DNA of 64,000 bases from assembly GCF_963677725.1 (NCBI RefSeq), contig NZ_OY782507.1, positions 2,914,001 through 2,978,000 on the forward strand, in the 5' to 3' direction. Positions within the stretch are counted from its first letter, which is position 1. Each line of letters begins with the position of its first letter. The position numbers and the translations under genes were made by a program. The notes under the pieces are model-generated. The model saw only the letters and a program-made list of their open reading frames with translations. It was not told the origin of the DNA and did no database searches. Below are positions 45,268-54,107 of this stretch, piece by piece. The DNA is from an uncultured Cohaesibacter sp. Its GTDB lineage: Bacteria > Pseudomonadota > Alphaproteobacteria > Rhizobiales > Cohaesibacteraceae.

Positions 45268-46008
45268 ATGTTGGACGTGACGCTATGGGGCGCACTTGTT
45301 GCTGGTCTGCTGTCTTTCTTATCACCCTGTATATTGCCAATCGTTCCCTTTTATCTGAGCTATTTGGCGGGCGTGGGGATGAATCAGATAACGGCGGATG
45401 CCACAATCGATTCGGCTGTGCGCAAGCGGGCGGTTCTGGCGGCGATGTGTTTTTCCGCAGGGGTGATCACGATTTTCATGCTGCTGGGGCTGGCGGCCAC
45501 CTTGTTCGGGCAACTGGTGCGGGACTATTTCGACATTTTGCGCTGGATTGCTGCCGGGGTGATCATCATTATGGGGCTCCATTTCTTGGGCGTTATTCGG
45601 ATTGGCATTCTTTATCGCCAGTTCCGCAGCGATGCCGGGGCGACTAGCAATGTCGGCTACCTGGGAGCCTACGTGATCGGGCTGGCCTTTGCCTTTGGAT
45701 GGACGCCTTGCGTTGGTCCGGTGCTGGCCTCGATCCTGTTCATGGCGGCTGGGGCCGACGCAGCAACCCAAGGCAGTCTGCTGCTGTTTGCCTATGGTGT
45801 GGGCATGACATTGCCATTTGTCATTGCCGCCATGTTTATTGGCCCCTTCATGCGTTGGATGGCGGGATTCCGCAAGCATTTGGGGCTTATTGAAAAGCTG
45901 ATGGGCGGGCTGTTGATCCTGTTCGGTGTGCTGATTGCCACCAACAGCATCAATTGGATTGCTCAATGGATGATTGAAACCTTCCCGATCTTTTCTGCCA
46001 TCGGATAA
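45268..46008 (+). CDS. soxV: SoxV, CcdA-type thiol transporter
   Basis: 246-residue membrane protein of the CcdA/DsbD-beta family with six helices. The redox pair is in FLSPCILPIVP near residue 18 and GWTPCVGPV near 147. SoxV moves electrons from cytoplasmic thioredoxin to the periplasmic thioredoxins SoxW/SoxS for SoxY reduction. The start at 45268 follows an AGGGG site. It is the first gene of the rightward sox operon. Confidence 0.9.
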   Translation: MLDVTLWGALVAGLLSFLSPCILPIVPFYLSYLAGVGMNQITADATIDSAVRKRAVLAAMCFSAGVITIFMLLGLAATLFGQLVRDYFDILRWIAAGVIIIMGLHFLGVIRIGILYRQFRSDAGATSNVGYLGAYVIGLAFAFGWTPCVGPVLASILFMAAGADAATQGSLLLFAYGVGMTLPFVIAAMFIGPFMRWMAGFRKHLGLIEKLMGGLLILFGVLIATNSINWIAQWMIETFPIFSAIG

Positions 46009-46062
46009 CCGGTGACAGGCCATCGGGCAGGCAACTATCTTGAGGATGGGAGGCCTCTGGAC

Positions 46063-46641
46063 ATGTCCTATTTTTCCAAGCTGCTTCTGGCCGGTCTGGT
46101 CAGTTTGATGACCTTCATTTCCGTAAGCGCGGCGCAGGCCGAAATGGGGGACGATGGCCTGCACAAGGCGCCCTGGATGCGGGATACCTTCAAGGATCTT
46201 GGGGAGGATCTGAGTGAGGCAACCGCGGAGGGCAAACGCCTGATGGTGATCATCGAGCAAAGAGGCTGCATCTATTGCAAAAAGATGCATGAAGAGGTGT
46301 TTCCAAACCCTCAGATCGCCGATTTCATCGAGAAGAATTTCTTTGTCGTACAGATCAACATGTTTGGCGATGTGGAAGTGACGGACTTTGACGGCGAAGC
46401 CTTGCCGGAAAAAGACATGGTCCGTAAATGGGGTGCGCTTTTCACGCCAATGCTGATGTTTTTTCCTGAGCAAGTGAGTGATGACAAACCAGCAAATCAA
46501 GTAACCGTGGCGCAAATGCCCGGTGCTTTTGGTCGGCACACCACCTTCAATCTGCTCAATTGGATTGTCGAGAAAGGCTATGAGGGCGAGGAGAGTTTCC
46601 AGAAGTATCACGCTCGTAAACTGGCAGAACAACAGCAATAA
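46063..46641 (+). CDS. soxW: SoxW, periplasmic thioredoxin
   Basis: 192-residue secreted thioredoxin-like protein with a signal peptide (MSYFSKLLLAGLVSLMTF) and CIYC near residue 70 in RGCIYCKKMH. It accepts electrons from SoxV. The TPMLMFF segment is the expected cis-Pro loop. The start at 46063 follows a GGGAGG site. It lies 54 bases after soxV. Confidence 0.9.
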   Translation: MSYFSKLLLAGLVSLMTFISVSAAQAEMGDDGLHKAPWMRDTFKDLGEDLSEATAEGKRLMVIIEQRGCIYCKKMHEEVFPNPQIADFIEKNFFVVQINMFGDVEVTDFDGEALPEKDMVRKWGALFTPMLMFFPEQVSDDKPANQVTVAQMPGAFGRHTTFNLLNWIVEKGYEGEESFQKYHARKLAEQQQ

Positions 46642-46697
46642 CGCTTTGTTTTACGACTATTGCCTCATTGCAGAACGGCTACTTTAAACACATTATA

Positions 46698-46717
46698 AAA
46701 TTCAATTTTTTGAATTT
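46698..46717. promoter_or_regulatory. Likely SoxR operator upstream of soxX
   Basis: Perfect 8-base arms AAATTCAA and TTGAATTT around TTTT; the inner part is exactly ATTC-N8-GAAT (46700-46715). It lies 134 bases before soxX in an AT-rich gap after soxW, so a second promoter for soxXYZA is likely. Confidence 0.7.
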
Positions 46718-46850
46718 GTTCTTGTGTAATGGGAGGAGATGAGGGTACGCTCTTATCAGAGGAGATAAGAACAAACACCTAGAGTGACGCACGAGGTCGA
46801 TCCGCACAAAACAAGGACCATGGATCGGTTTCGTCAAGGGGAGGACCGGA

Positions 46851-47306
46851 ATGAAACACATATTATGGGCTGCGGGAGCCCTGATCCTGAGCTCAGGCCT
46901 TGCACAGGCAGATGCCGTCAAGCCAGCCGATGTCATGTTCAAGGAAGGCGCCGTCGGGACATCCCTGACAGGTCAGGCTGGCAATATCGATGAGGGCCGC
47001 AAGGCGTTCGTCAACCGCAAGCTGGGCAATTGCCTTGCCTGCCATGAAAATAGCGATATGTCCAAGGAACAGTTCCACGGCGAGGTTGGACCAAGCCTTG
47101 ACGGTGTGGCTGATCGTTGGAATGAAGCCGAAATCCGCGGCATCGTTGTCAATTCCAAGAAGACCTATGAAGGCACAATCATGCCCGGCTTCTATGTTGC
47201 AACGCAATTCCCGCGCACGGCGGACAAATATAAGGGCAAGACCATTTTGAGCGCCCAACAGGTCGAGGATGTGGTCGCCTATCTCATGACACTGAAAGAT
47301 AAGTAA
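46851..47306 (+). CDS. soxX: SoxX, monohaem cytochrome c subunit of SoxXA
   Basis: 151-residue periplasmic cytochrome with signal peptide (MKHILWAAGALILSSGLAQA), haem motif CLACH near residue 62 and axial Met in TIMPGFY. With SoxA it forms the enzyme that couples thiosulfate to the SoxY Cys. The FPRTADKYKGKTILSAQQVE segment and late AYLMTLK match SoxX. A GGGGAGGAC site precedes the ATG. Confidence 0.93.
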   Translation: MKHILWAAGALILSSGLAQADAVKPADVMFKEGAVGTSLTGQAGNIDEGRKAFVNRKLGNCLACHENSDMSKEQFHGEVGPSLDGVADRWNEAEIRGIVVNSKKTYEGTIMPGFYVATQFPRTADKYKGKTILSAQQVEDVVAYLMTLKDK

Positions 47307-47318
47307 TTCGGGGCTTTG

Positions 47319-47340
47319 CGAAGCCGCAAGACGGGCTTCG
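47319..47340 (+). terminator. Stem-loop between soxX and soxY
   Basis: CGAAGCC (47319-47325) and GGCTTCG (47334-47340) form a seven-base stem with an eight-base loop and no T-tract. It is more likely an mRNA processing or stabilising hairpin than a terminator. Confidence 0.4.
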
Positions 47341-47367
47341 TGTGCTCTGCATCACTGGAGGATGACA

Positions 47368-47790
47368 ATGAAGTTTACACGCAGGGACGTGCTTGTATTG
47401 GGGACTGGGGCGGTGGTCGCAGTCAGCTTTGCAAGCCTGCCAGCCATGGCCAGCGCAGCGGATGACGCGATCAAGGCCTTTACCGGTGGCAAGGACGTAA
47501 CCGAGGGAGGCATGGAGCTTTCCGCGCCGGAGATCGCTGAAAATGGCAACACCGTGCCGGTTGAAGTGAGTGCTGAAGGGGCTGAGGCGATTACCTTGCT
47601 TGCTCTTGGCAACCCGACGCCAGCGGTTGCGACTTTCAAGTTCGGACCGCTCAATCCAAGTCAGTCCGCATCCACCCGCATTCGTCTTGCCAAGACGCAG
47701 GATGTATTGGCGATCGCCAAGATGAAGGACGGCAGCTTCCGCAGTGCCAAGGCAACCGTCAAAGTGACCATCGGCGGCTGCGGCGGTTAA
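47368..47790 (+). CDS. soxY: SoxY, sulfur-carrier subunit
   Basis: 140-residue carrier protein with a Tat-type signal (FTRRDVLVLGTGAVV) and the required C-terminal GGCGG motif (KVTIGGCGG), whose Cys carries the sulfur intermediates during oxidation. The start at 47368 is six bases after a GGAGG site; an ATG six bases earlier is too close. It is followed 21 bases later by soxZ, its scaffold partner. Confidence 0.95.
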   Translation: MKFTRRDVLVLGTGAVVAVSFASLPAMASAADDAIKAFTGGKDVTEGGMELSAPEIAENGNTVPVEVSAEGAEAITLLALGNPTPAVATFKFGPLNPSQSASTRIRLAKTQDVLAIAKMKDGSFRSAKATVKVTIGGCGG

Positions 47791-47811
47791 GAGATCAAGG
47801 GAGAATAAATC

Positions 47812-48141
47812 ATGGCAAAAGGTGTAAAACCACGCGTGAAGGTGCCGCGCAAGGCATCCGCCGGTGACGTCATCACCATTAAGTCGCTGATCAGCCACAA
47901 GATGGAATCCGGTCAGCGCAAGGATGGCGACGGCAATCTGATTCCACGCTCGATCATCAATCGCTTCACCTGCGATTTCAACGGCAAGAATGTGATCGAT
48001 GTGACGCTGGAACCAGCGATCTCGACCAACCCCTATTTCCAGTTTGAAGCGATGGTGCCGGAAGCCGGTGAGTTTCACTTCAGCTGGTATGATGATGATG
48101 GCGCGGTCTATGAGACCAAAAAGAAAATCAAGATTGCCTGA
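47812..48141 (+). CDS. soxZ: SoxZ, scaffold subunit of SoxYZ
   Basis: 109-residue immunoglobulin-like partner of SoxY, exported with it through the SoxY Tat signal since it lacks its own. Typical stretches are ASAGDVITIKSLISHKMESG, NPYFQFE and FSWYDDDG. Start follows a GGGAG site. Confidence 0.93.
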   Translation: MAKGVKPRVKVPRKASAGDVITIKSLISHKMESGQRKDGDGNLIPRSIINRFTCDFNGKNVIDVTLEPAISTNPYFQFEAMVPEAGEFHFSWYDDDGAVYETKKKIKIA

Positions 48142-48173
48142 TCATCTGAACTGACCATCGGACGCATTGGCTG

Positions 48174-48196
48174 GCCCGGATCGAGGAAGTCCGGGC
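48174..48196 (+). terminator. Stem-loop between soxZ and soxA
   Basis: GCCCGGA (48174-48180) and TCCGGGC (48190-48196), perfect seven-base stem, nine-base loop, no T-tract. It lies in the 150-base gap between soxZ and soxA and may adjust relative mRNA levels. Confidence 0.45.
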
Positions 48197-48291
48197 GCCG
48201 GAGGGGATGCGCTTCGAAGCAACATATTCGGGCTGATGTAGGACAGCGTCCTGTCTGTCGACATCCGCGCCCGCAGAGGGAGGACCAAACA

Positions 48292-49140
48292 ATGGCAAAG
48301 GGACCATTTATCCTATCCATGGCGCTGGGCGTCGGGATCACCATGGCCAGCATGCCTGCAATGGCTGGGGAAGATGCCCAGCTGGTGATCGATGGGCAGG
48401 AATTCGTGACCAAAACCGAAGCGCCAGCGCATCTGAAGGACCATCTTGACGAAATCTATTCCGGTTGGGTGTTCCGGTCCGATGAGACGCAGGCCCTGCA
48501 GCTGGATGATTTCGACAATCCGGCCTTTGTTTTCATTGACAAGGCGACCGAGCAGTTTGACGTCAAAGAGGGAACCGCAAACAAGGCCTGTGCCGATTGC
48601 CATGCCAATGTTGAGGATTTCAAAGGTCTGCGCACCATGATGCCACGGGTCAAGAATGGCAAGTTGCAGACAATGGAAGACCAGATCAACCAGTGCCGGA
48701 CCGAGCAGATGGGTGCCGAACCCTGGAAATGGAGCGGGGAGACCATGCAGTCCATGGTGGCCTTGATCGGATTGCAGTCGCGCGGCATGCCCATGAATAT
48801 CAAGATCGATGGCGAAGCCAAGCCTTTCTGGGAAGAGGGCAAGAAGATCTATTATACCCGCCACGGGCAGCTTGATATGGCCTGTTCCAATTGTCATGAA
48901 GACAATTATGGCAACAATATCCGCGCCGACCATCTCAGTCAGGGGCAGTTGAATGGCTTTCCGACCTATCGTTTGAAAAATGCCAAGCTGAACTCAATCC
49001 ATGCTCGTCTGTCTGGCTGTATCCGCGATGTGCGGGCCGAGCCTTACAAGGTCGGGTCTGACGCGTTCCGTGCGCTTGAACTTTATGTGTCTTCGCGCGG
49101 CAATGGTCTGTCTGTCGAGACACCAGCAGTTCGTAACTAA
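48292..49140 (+). CDS. soxA: SoxA, dihaem cytochrome c subunit of SoxXA
   Basis: 282-residue dihaem SoxA with signal peptide (about 1-25), haem motifs CADCH near residue 100 and CSNCH near 199, and the active-site Cys in LSGCIRDVRAEPY near 243 that forms the thiosulfate-linked persulfide. Axial Cys in INQCRTEQM (about 134) is present. This is the long dihaem form. With SoxX it starts the cycle by joining thiosulfate to SoxY. A GGGAGGA site precedes the ATG. Confidence 0.95.
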   Translation: MAKGPFILSMALGVGITMASMPAMAGEDAQLVIDGQEFVTKTEAPAHLKDHLDEIYSGWVFRSDETQALQLDDFDNPAFVFIDKATEQFDVKEGTANKACADCHANVEDFKGLRTMMPRVKNGKLQTMEDQINQCRTEQMGAEPWKWSGETMQSMVALIGLQSRGMPMNIKIDGEAKPFWEEGKKIYYTRHGQLDMACSNCHEDNYGNNIRADHLSQGQLNGFPTYRLKNAKLNSIHARLSGCIRDVRAEPYKVGSDAFRALELYVSSRGNGLSVETPAVRN

Positions 49141-49146
49141 ACCGAC

Positions 49147-49174
49147 TGCCCGCGCTTGGCTTTGAGTGCGGGCA
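49147..49174 (+). terminator. Stem-loop between soxA and soxB
   Basis: TGCCCGC (49147-49153) and GCGGGCA (49168-49174) form a perfect seven-base stem right after the soxA stop. It separates soxXYZA from the soxB promoter region. Confidence 0.5.
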
Positions 49175-49191
49175 TCCGTTTCATTTGTCAT

Positions 49192-49207
49192 ATTCATTTA
49201 TGCGAAT
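49192..49207. promoter_or_regulatory. Likely SoxR operator upstream of soxB
   Basis: Exact ATTC-N8-GAAT (arms extend to CATATTC/GAATGTG with one mismatch), 34 bases before the soxB start. This would give soxB its own SoxR-controlled promoter. Confidence 0.65.
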
Positions 49208-49240
49208 GTGTATAAAATATCCAAGCAGGATGTATGTGTG

Positions 49241-50938
49241 ATGATTTCCAGACGCGATTTTCTTCAGGTAGGAATGGCAGCAGCCTCCCTTTACGGCCTT
49301 GATTCCTTTGGTGGCTGGTCGCGGGTGGCCGCTCAACAGGCACTGACACAGGATCAATTGTTGGCGTTTGATCGTTACGGCAATGTGTCCCTCATTCATG
49401 TCACCGACATTCATGCTCAGCTCAAGCCGATCTATTTCCGCGAGCCGGAAATCAATCTCGGGGTTGGTTCAAATCGGGGCAAGGTGCCGCATTTGACCGG
49501 GGCGGACTTCCGCAAGGTCTATGGTATTGCGGATGGCACACCGGCCCAATATGCGCTGACCTATGAAGACTTTTCGGCTCTCGGGAAGGGCTATGGCAAG
49601 GTGGGCGGGGTTGATCGCATGTCCACCGTGATCAACGCCATTCGGGCAGACCGACCCGATGCCTTGCTGCTGGATGGAGGCGATACCTGGCATGGTTCCT
49701 ATACCTGCTATCACACGCAGGGGCAGGATATGGTCAATGTGATGAATGCGCTGAAGCCGGATGCCATGACCTTCCATTGGGAATTCACTCTTGGGTCGGA
49801 CCGCGTCAATGAGATTGTTGAAGAGCTGCCCTTTGCTGCGCTTGCGCAGAATATCTTTGATGCGGAGTGGGACGAACCGGCGGAGTTGTTCAAGCCCTAC
49901 AAATTCTTCGAGCGCGGCGGGGTGAAGGTGGCCGTGATCGGTCAGGCCTTCCCTTATATGCCGATCGCCAATCCCGGTTGGATGTTCCCCGAATATAGCT
50001 TCGGCATTCGCGATGAGCGGATGCAGGAAATGGTCGATGAAGTGCGCGCAGAGGGGGCCGAATTGGTGGTTTGCCTGTCGCATAACGGCTTTGACGTTGA
50101 CAAGAAGATGGCTTCCAAGGTGACGGGAATTGACGTGATCCTGTCCGGTCATACACATGATGCGCTGCCCGAGCCGGTGCAGGTGGGCAACACCTTCATC
50201 ATTGCGTCCGGGTCCAACGGCAAATTTGTCAGCCGAATTGATTTGGACGTGCGCGACGGGGCCATGAAGGGCATCCGCCACAAGCTGATCCCGATTTTCT
50301 CTGACGTGATTGCGCCTGATCCGGTTGTTACCAAGCTGATCGACGAGGTGCGCGAACCGCATGAAGAAGCCATGGGCGAAGTGATTGGGCAGACGGACAG
50401 TCTGCTTTATCGCAGGGGCAACTTTAACGGCTCTTGGGATGACGTGATCTGCGCGGCTCTGTTGTCCGAACGCGAGGCAGATATTGCCATGTCGCCGGGC
50501 GTGCGGTGGGGGCCAAGCCTGTTGCCGGGGCAGGATATCACCCGCGAGGATATCTGGAATGTCACCTCAATGACCTATGGGCAGGCTTATCGCACGGAAA
50601 TGACGGGCGAATTCATCCATGTGATTCTGGAAGACGTGGCCGACAATCTGTTCAATCCGGATCCTTATTACCAGCAGGGCGGCGACATGGTGCGCACCGG
50701 CGGGCTTGGCTATGCGATCGACATTTCCAAGAAGCAGGGCGAGCGGATTTCCGATCTGACCTTGCTGAAAACCGGCGAGCGGATCGATCCGTCCAAGACC
50801 TATATGGTGGCCGGTTGGGCCAGCGTGAATGAGGACACCGAAGGTCCGCAGATCTGGGATGTCGTCGAGAGCCACATTCGCAAACAGGGCACGGTCAGCG
50901 TGCCGGAAAATACCAGCGTCAAGGTGACCGGGGTCTGA
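49241..50938 (+). CDS. soxB: SoxB, thiosulfohydrolase
   Basis: 565-residue metallophosphatase-fold enzyme with a Tat signal (ISRRDFLQVGMAAAS). Di-manganese ligands are visible: HVTDIHAQ (about 48), GGDTWHGS (about 150) and ILSGHTHDALP (about 305). SoxB hydrolyses the sulfonate from SoxY-bound thiosulfate, releasing sulfate. The start at 49241 follows an AGGA site; longer upstream reading is not supported. Confidence 0.95.
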   Translation: MISRRDFLQVGMAAASLYGLDSFGGWSRVAAQQALTQDQLLAFDRYGNVSLIHVTDIHAQLKPIYFREPEINLGVGSNRGKVPHLTGADFRKVYGIADGTPAQYALTYEDFSALGKGYGKVGGVDRMSTVINAIRADRPDALLLDGGDTWHGSYTCYHTQGQDMVNVMNALKPDAMTFHWEFTLGSDRVNEIVEELPFAALAQNIFDAEWDEPAELFKPYKFFERGGVKVAVIGQAFPYMPIANPGWMFPEYSFGIRDERMQEMVDEVRAEGAELVVCLSHNGFDVDKKMASKVTGIDVILSGHTHDALPEPVQVGNTFIIASGSNGKFVSRIDLDVRDGAMKGIRHKLIPIFSDVIAPDPVVTKLIDEVREPHEEAMGEVIGQTDSLLYRRGNFNGSWDDVICAALLSEREADIAMSPGVRWGPSLLPGQDITREDIWNVTSMTYGQAYRTEMTGEFIHVILEDVADNLFNPDPYYQQGGDMVRTGGLGYAIDISKKQGERISDLTLLKTGERIDPSKTYMVAGWASVNEDTEGPQIWDVVESHIRKQGTVSVPENTSVKVTGV

Positions 50939-50985
50939 ATGGCCCAGCGCTTCAACGCTTCGCATTCGAGGGAGGGATAGACTCT

Positions 50986-52254
50986 ATGCCTGTATTGTTC
51001 AAAGGGAAGAAACCGTCCCGCCGCGCCTTTCTGAAAGGGGCTGTGGCGACTGGCGGTGCCGCCTTGAGCGGCGGGGCGGCGTTGGCTGCCGGTGAGAAGG
51101 TAATCACGGAAGTGCAGCCATGGATGTCGGAATCCGGGGCACCGGTGGATGCGGCGCCCTATGGCAGCCCGTCGCCGTTTGAAAGCGATGTGAAGCGCCG
51201 GACCGTGGAATGGCTGACGGCGGATCCGATTTCATCGATCAACTTCACGCCGCTGCATGATCTTGACGGGATCATCACGCCAAACGGATTGGCCTTTGAG
51301 CGTCATCACGGCGGGGCTGCCGAGATCGACCCGTCCAAGCATCGTCTGATGATCAATGGTCTGGTGGACACCGAGCTGGTTTTCACGATGGATGACCTGA
51401 TGCGCTTTCCGCGTGAAAACCATGTCTATTTCCTTGAATGCGCAGCCAATTCCGGCATGGAGTGGCGCGGGGCGCAGCTCAATGGCTGCCAGTTCACCCA
51501 TGGCATGATCCATAATGTGATGTATACCGGCGTGCCGCTGCGCTTGCTGCTCGAAGAGGCTGGCGTCAAGACGAGTGGCAAATGGCTGCTGGCAGAAGGT
51601 GCCGATTCAGCCGCCATGACCCGCTCCATCCCGATGGAAAAGGCGATGGATGACTGTCTTGTTGCCTTCAAGATGAATGGGGAAGCCTTGCGCCCCGAAC
51701 AAGGCTATCCGGTGCGTCTGGTGGTGCCCGGCTGGGAAGGCAATATGTGGGTCAAGTGGCTGCGCCGCCTTGAGGTGGGTGACAAGCCTTGGCACCATCG
51801 CGAAGAAACCTCGAAATATACCGATCTGCTGGCAGATGGCCGGGCGCGTCGGTTCACCTGGGAGATGGATGCGAAATCCGTCATCACCAATCCCAGCCCG
51901 CAAGCCCCGATCAAACATGGCAAGGGGCCGACCATTATCACAGGTTTGGCGTGGTCGGGACGGGGCACCATTCCACGGGTCGATGTGACCATCGACGGCG
52001 GCATCACATGGCACAAGGCGCGGATATCCGGGCCGAGCCTCGATAAGTCGATGCATCGTTTCTATTTCGAATTTGACTGGGACGGAAAACCGCTTCTGTT
52101 GCAGAGCAGGGCCCAGGACAGCACTGGTTATGTGCAGCCGACCAAGGACCAGTTGCGCAAGTTTCGTGGGGTCAATTCCATCTATCACAATAATGGCATC
52201 CAAACCTGGGCCGTCAATGAAGAGGGGCAAGCGGAAAATGTCGAGATTTCTTAA
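50986..52254 (+). CDS. soxC: SoxC, molybdenum subunit of sulfane dehydrogenase
   Basis: 422-residue protein of the sulfite-oxidase fold with a Tat signal (PSRRAFLKGAVATG) and the molybdenum ligand Cys in FLECAANSGMEW near residue 150. With SoxD it oxidises SoxY-bound sulfane sulfur, releasing six electrons. Its presence predicts full oxidation to sulfate without sulfur globules. The end overlaps soxD by 17 bases. MoeA for the cofactor is encoded at 32.1 kb. Confidence 0.94.
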   Translation: MPVLFKGKKPSRRAFLKGAVATGGAALSGGAALAAGEKVITEVQPWMSESGAPVDAAPYGSPSPFESDVKRRTVEWLTADPISSINFTPLHDLDGIITPNGLAFERHHGGAAEIDPSKHRLMINGLVDTELVFTMDDLMRFPRENHVYFLECAANSGMEWRGAQLNGCQFTHGMIHNVMYTGVPLRLLLEEAGVKTSGKWLLAEGADSAAMTRSIPMEKAMDDCLVAFKMNGEALRPEQGYPVRLVVPGWEGNMWVKWLRRLEVGDKPWHHREETSKYTDLLADGRARRFTWEMDAKSVITNPSPQAPIKHGKGPTIITGLAWSGRGTIPRVDVTIDGGITWHKARISGPSLDKSMHRFYFEFDWDGKPLLLQSRAQDSTGYVQPTKDQLRKFRGVNSIYHNNGIQTWAVNEEGQAENVEIS

Positions 52255-53344
52255 AGGATTGATGGCAACGGCCCTGATTGCTTCGCCTTTGATGCTGGCT
52301 GACGCGCAGGCGGAGAAGCTCGGTCTTGGTCGCCCGGCGACCCCGGATGAGGTCAAGGCGTGGGACATTGATGTGCGCCCCGATGGACTTGGGTTGCCGG
52401 TGGGCAGCGGCTCCGTTGAAGATGGAGAAGCACTGTTCGTTGAGAATTGCGCCGTTTGTCATGGCGATTTTGGCGAAGGCGTTGACCGTTGGCCCGTGCT
52501 GGCTGGTGGCCATGGGTCACTGACCGATGATCGGCCGGTCAAGACGATTGGCTCCTACTGGCCGTATACGTCGACCGTGTTTGATTATATCAACCGGGCG
52601 ATGCCGTTTGGCGCGGCCCAGACGCTGAAGCCGGATCAGGTTTATGCGATCACTGCGTATCTGTTGAACATGAATGACGTGGTGGATGCGGATTTCGTCC
52701 TCAGCAATGAAAATTTCAAGGATGTGAAGCTCGAAAATGAAGACAATTTCTTCATGGATGACCGGGCCGATGGTGAATTGAAGGAATTTACCAAAGAGCC
52801 CTGCATGAGCAATTGCAAGGCGTCGGTGGAAATCACCAAACGGGCCGCGATCCTTGATGTGACGCCTGAGGAAACTGCTGCTGCCAAGGCCGCAGAGGAA
52901 GCCAAAAAGGCAGAAGAAACTCAAGAGGTGGCCAAGGACATGAAAGTCGCCTCGACTGAGGCGCCCAAAGAAGTGATGAAGGCGGAGGAGAAACCCGCCG
53001 ACCCTGAGGTGGCTGCCCTTGATCCAGAACTGGTGAAGAAGGGTGAGAAGGTCTTCAAAAAATGCAAGGCCTGTCATCAGGTTGGCGAAGGGGCGAAAAA
53101 CAAGGTCGGGCCGGTGCTGAACGGTGTTGTCGGCCGCGCAATCGCCTCGATTGATGATTTCAAATATTCCAAGGCTTTCAAGGCCAAGAAGGACGAGGGT
53201 GGTTTTGTCTGGGATGAGGCCAACCTGACTGGCTATCTGACCAAGCCCAAAAAGTTCATTCCGAAAAACAAGATGGCCTTTGCCGGATTGAAAAAGGATA
53301 AAGATATCAAGGCGGTGATCGAATATCTCAAGTCATTCCAGTAA
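52238..53344 (+). CDS. soxD: SoxD, dihaem cytochrome subunit of sulfane dehydrogenase
   Basis: 368-residue periplasmic dihaem cytochrome with a signal peptide (MSRFLKGLMATALIAS) and two domains: N-terminal haem CAVCH near residue 74 and C-terminal haem CKACH near 276, joined by a 70-residue Lys/Glu/Ala linker. The start overlaps the soxC end by 17 bases. The C-terminal domain is closely similar to the N-terminal domain of SoxE, the next gene, which suggests a local duplication. Confidence 0.92.
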   Translation: MSRFLKGLMATALIASPLMLADAQAEKLGLGRPATPDEVKAWDIDVRPDGLGLPVGSGSVEDGEALFVENCAVCHGDFGEGVDRWPVLAGGHGSLTDDRPVKTIGSYWPYTSTVFDYINRAMPFGAAQTLKPDQVYAITAYLLNMNDVVDADFVLSNENFKDVKLENEDNFFMDDRADGELKEFTKEPCMSNCKASVEITKRAAILDVTPEETAAAKAAEEAKKAEETQEVAKDMKVASTEAPKEVMKAEEKPADPEVAALDPELVKKGEKVFKKCKACHQVGEGAKNKVGPVLNGVVGRAIASIDDFKYSKAFKAKKDEGGFVWDEANLTGYLTKPKKFIPKNKMAFAGLKKDKDIKAVIEYLKSFQ

Positions 53345-53354
53345 GGAGGGCGTG

Positions 53355-54080
53355 ATGGCCATTTCGAGAGGCATTCTACTGGTTGCTGCCTGTATGTGGG
53401 GCGTGGTTGGCATGTCTGGTGCGGTGGTGAGCAAGGAGCTCACGGCCCTTCAGATGGCTGGTAAGAAAGTTTTCAAGAAGTGCATGGCTTGTCACTCCAT
53501 CGGGGCTGGCGCGAAAAATCGCGTCGGCCCTCATTTGAATGGATTGTTCGGGCGTCGGGCTGCCAGCATTGAGGGCTTTCGATATTCCAAGGCGATCATC
53601 CGGCAGGGGCAGGATGGTATGGTCTGGAAGGCGGCCAATCTCGATGCCTATATTGAAAATCCCAAAAATCTGGTGACCGGCACGCGCATGAATTTTGCCG
53701 GCGTCAAGGACAAGGAGCAGCGCACAGCTCTGCTTGCCTATTTGCGGGTCTTTTCTGACAATCCGGCGGATATTCCAGAAGCCGCTCCGACCGCGTCGGA
53801 CAAAGGCCATGATCTGGACCCGGCCATTCTGGCGCTGAAGGGCGATCCGGATTATGGAGAATATCTGTCGAGCGAATGTATCACTTGCCATCAGACAAGC
53901 GGGGCGGATGAGGGCGTGCCGTCCATTGTTGCTTGGCCTCAAGATGATTTCGTCATCGCCATGCATGCCTATAAACGGAAATTGCGGGTGCATCCGGTGA
54001 TGCAAATGGTGGCGGGGCGCTTGTCCAATGACGAGATTGCTGCCTTGGCGGCCTATTTTGGAGATTTGACACCAGAATAA
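53355..54080 (+). CDS. soxE: SoxE, dihaem cytochrome c
   Basis: 241-residue secreted dihaem cytochrome with haem motifs CMACH near residue 47 and CITCH near 178. In Paracoccus SoxE is the cytochrome partner of the flavoprotein SoxF. The N-terminal class I domain KKVFKKCMACHSIGAG looks like a copy of the SoxD C-terminal domain. The ATG at 53355 follows an AAGGAGG site. It lies 10 bases after soxD. Confidence 0.88.
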   Translation: MAISRGILLVAACMWGVVGMSGAVVSKELTALQMAGKKVFKKCMACHSIGAGAKNRVGPHLNGLFGRRAASIEGFRYSKAIIRQGQDGMVWKAANLDAYIENPKNLVTGTRMNFAGVKDKEQRTALLAYLRVFSDNPADIPEAAPTASDKGHDLDPAILALKGDPDYGEYLSSECITCHQTSGADEGVPSIVAWPQDDFVIAMHAYKRKLRVHPVMQMVAGRLSNDEIAALAAYFGDLTPE

Positions 54081-54107
54081 AACTTAAAAAAGAGGGAGGA
54101 AGAGGCA

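Noticed and set aside
45322..46638. 438-codon open frame on the minus strand
   Set aside because: Antisense to soxV and soxW, which have clear families and signals; shadow frame.
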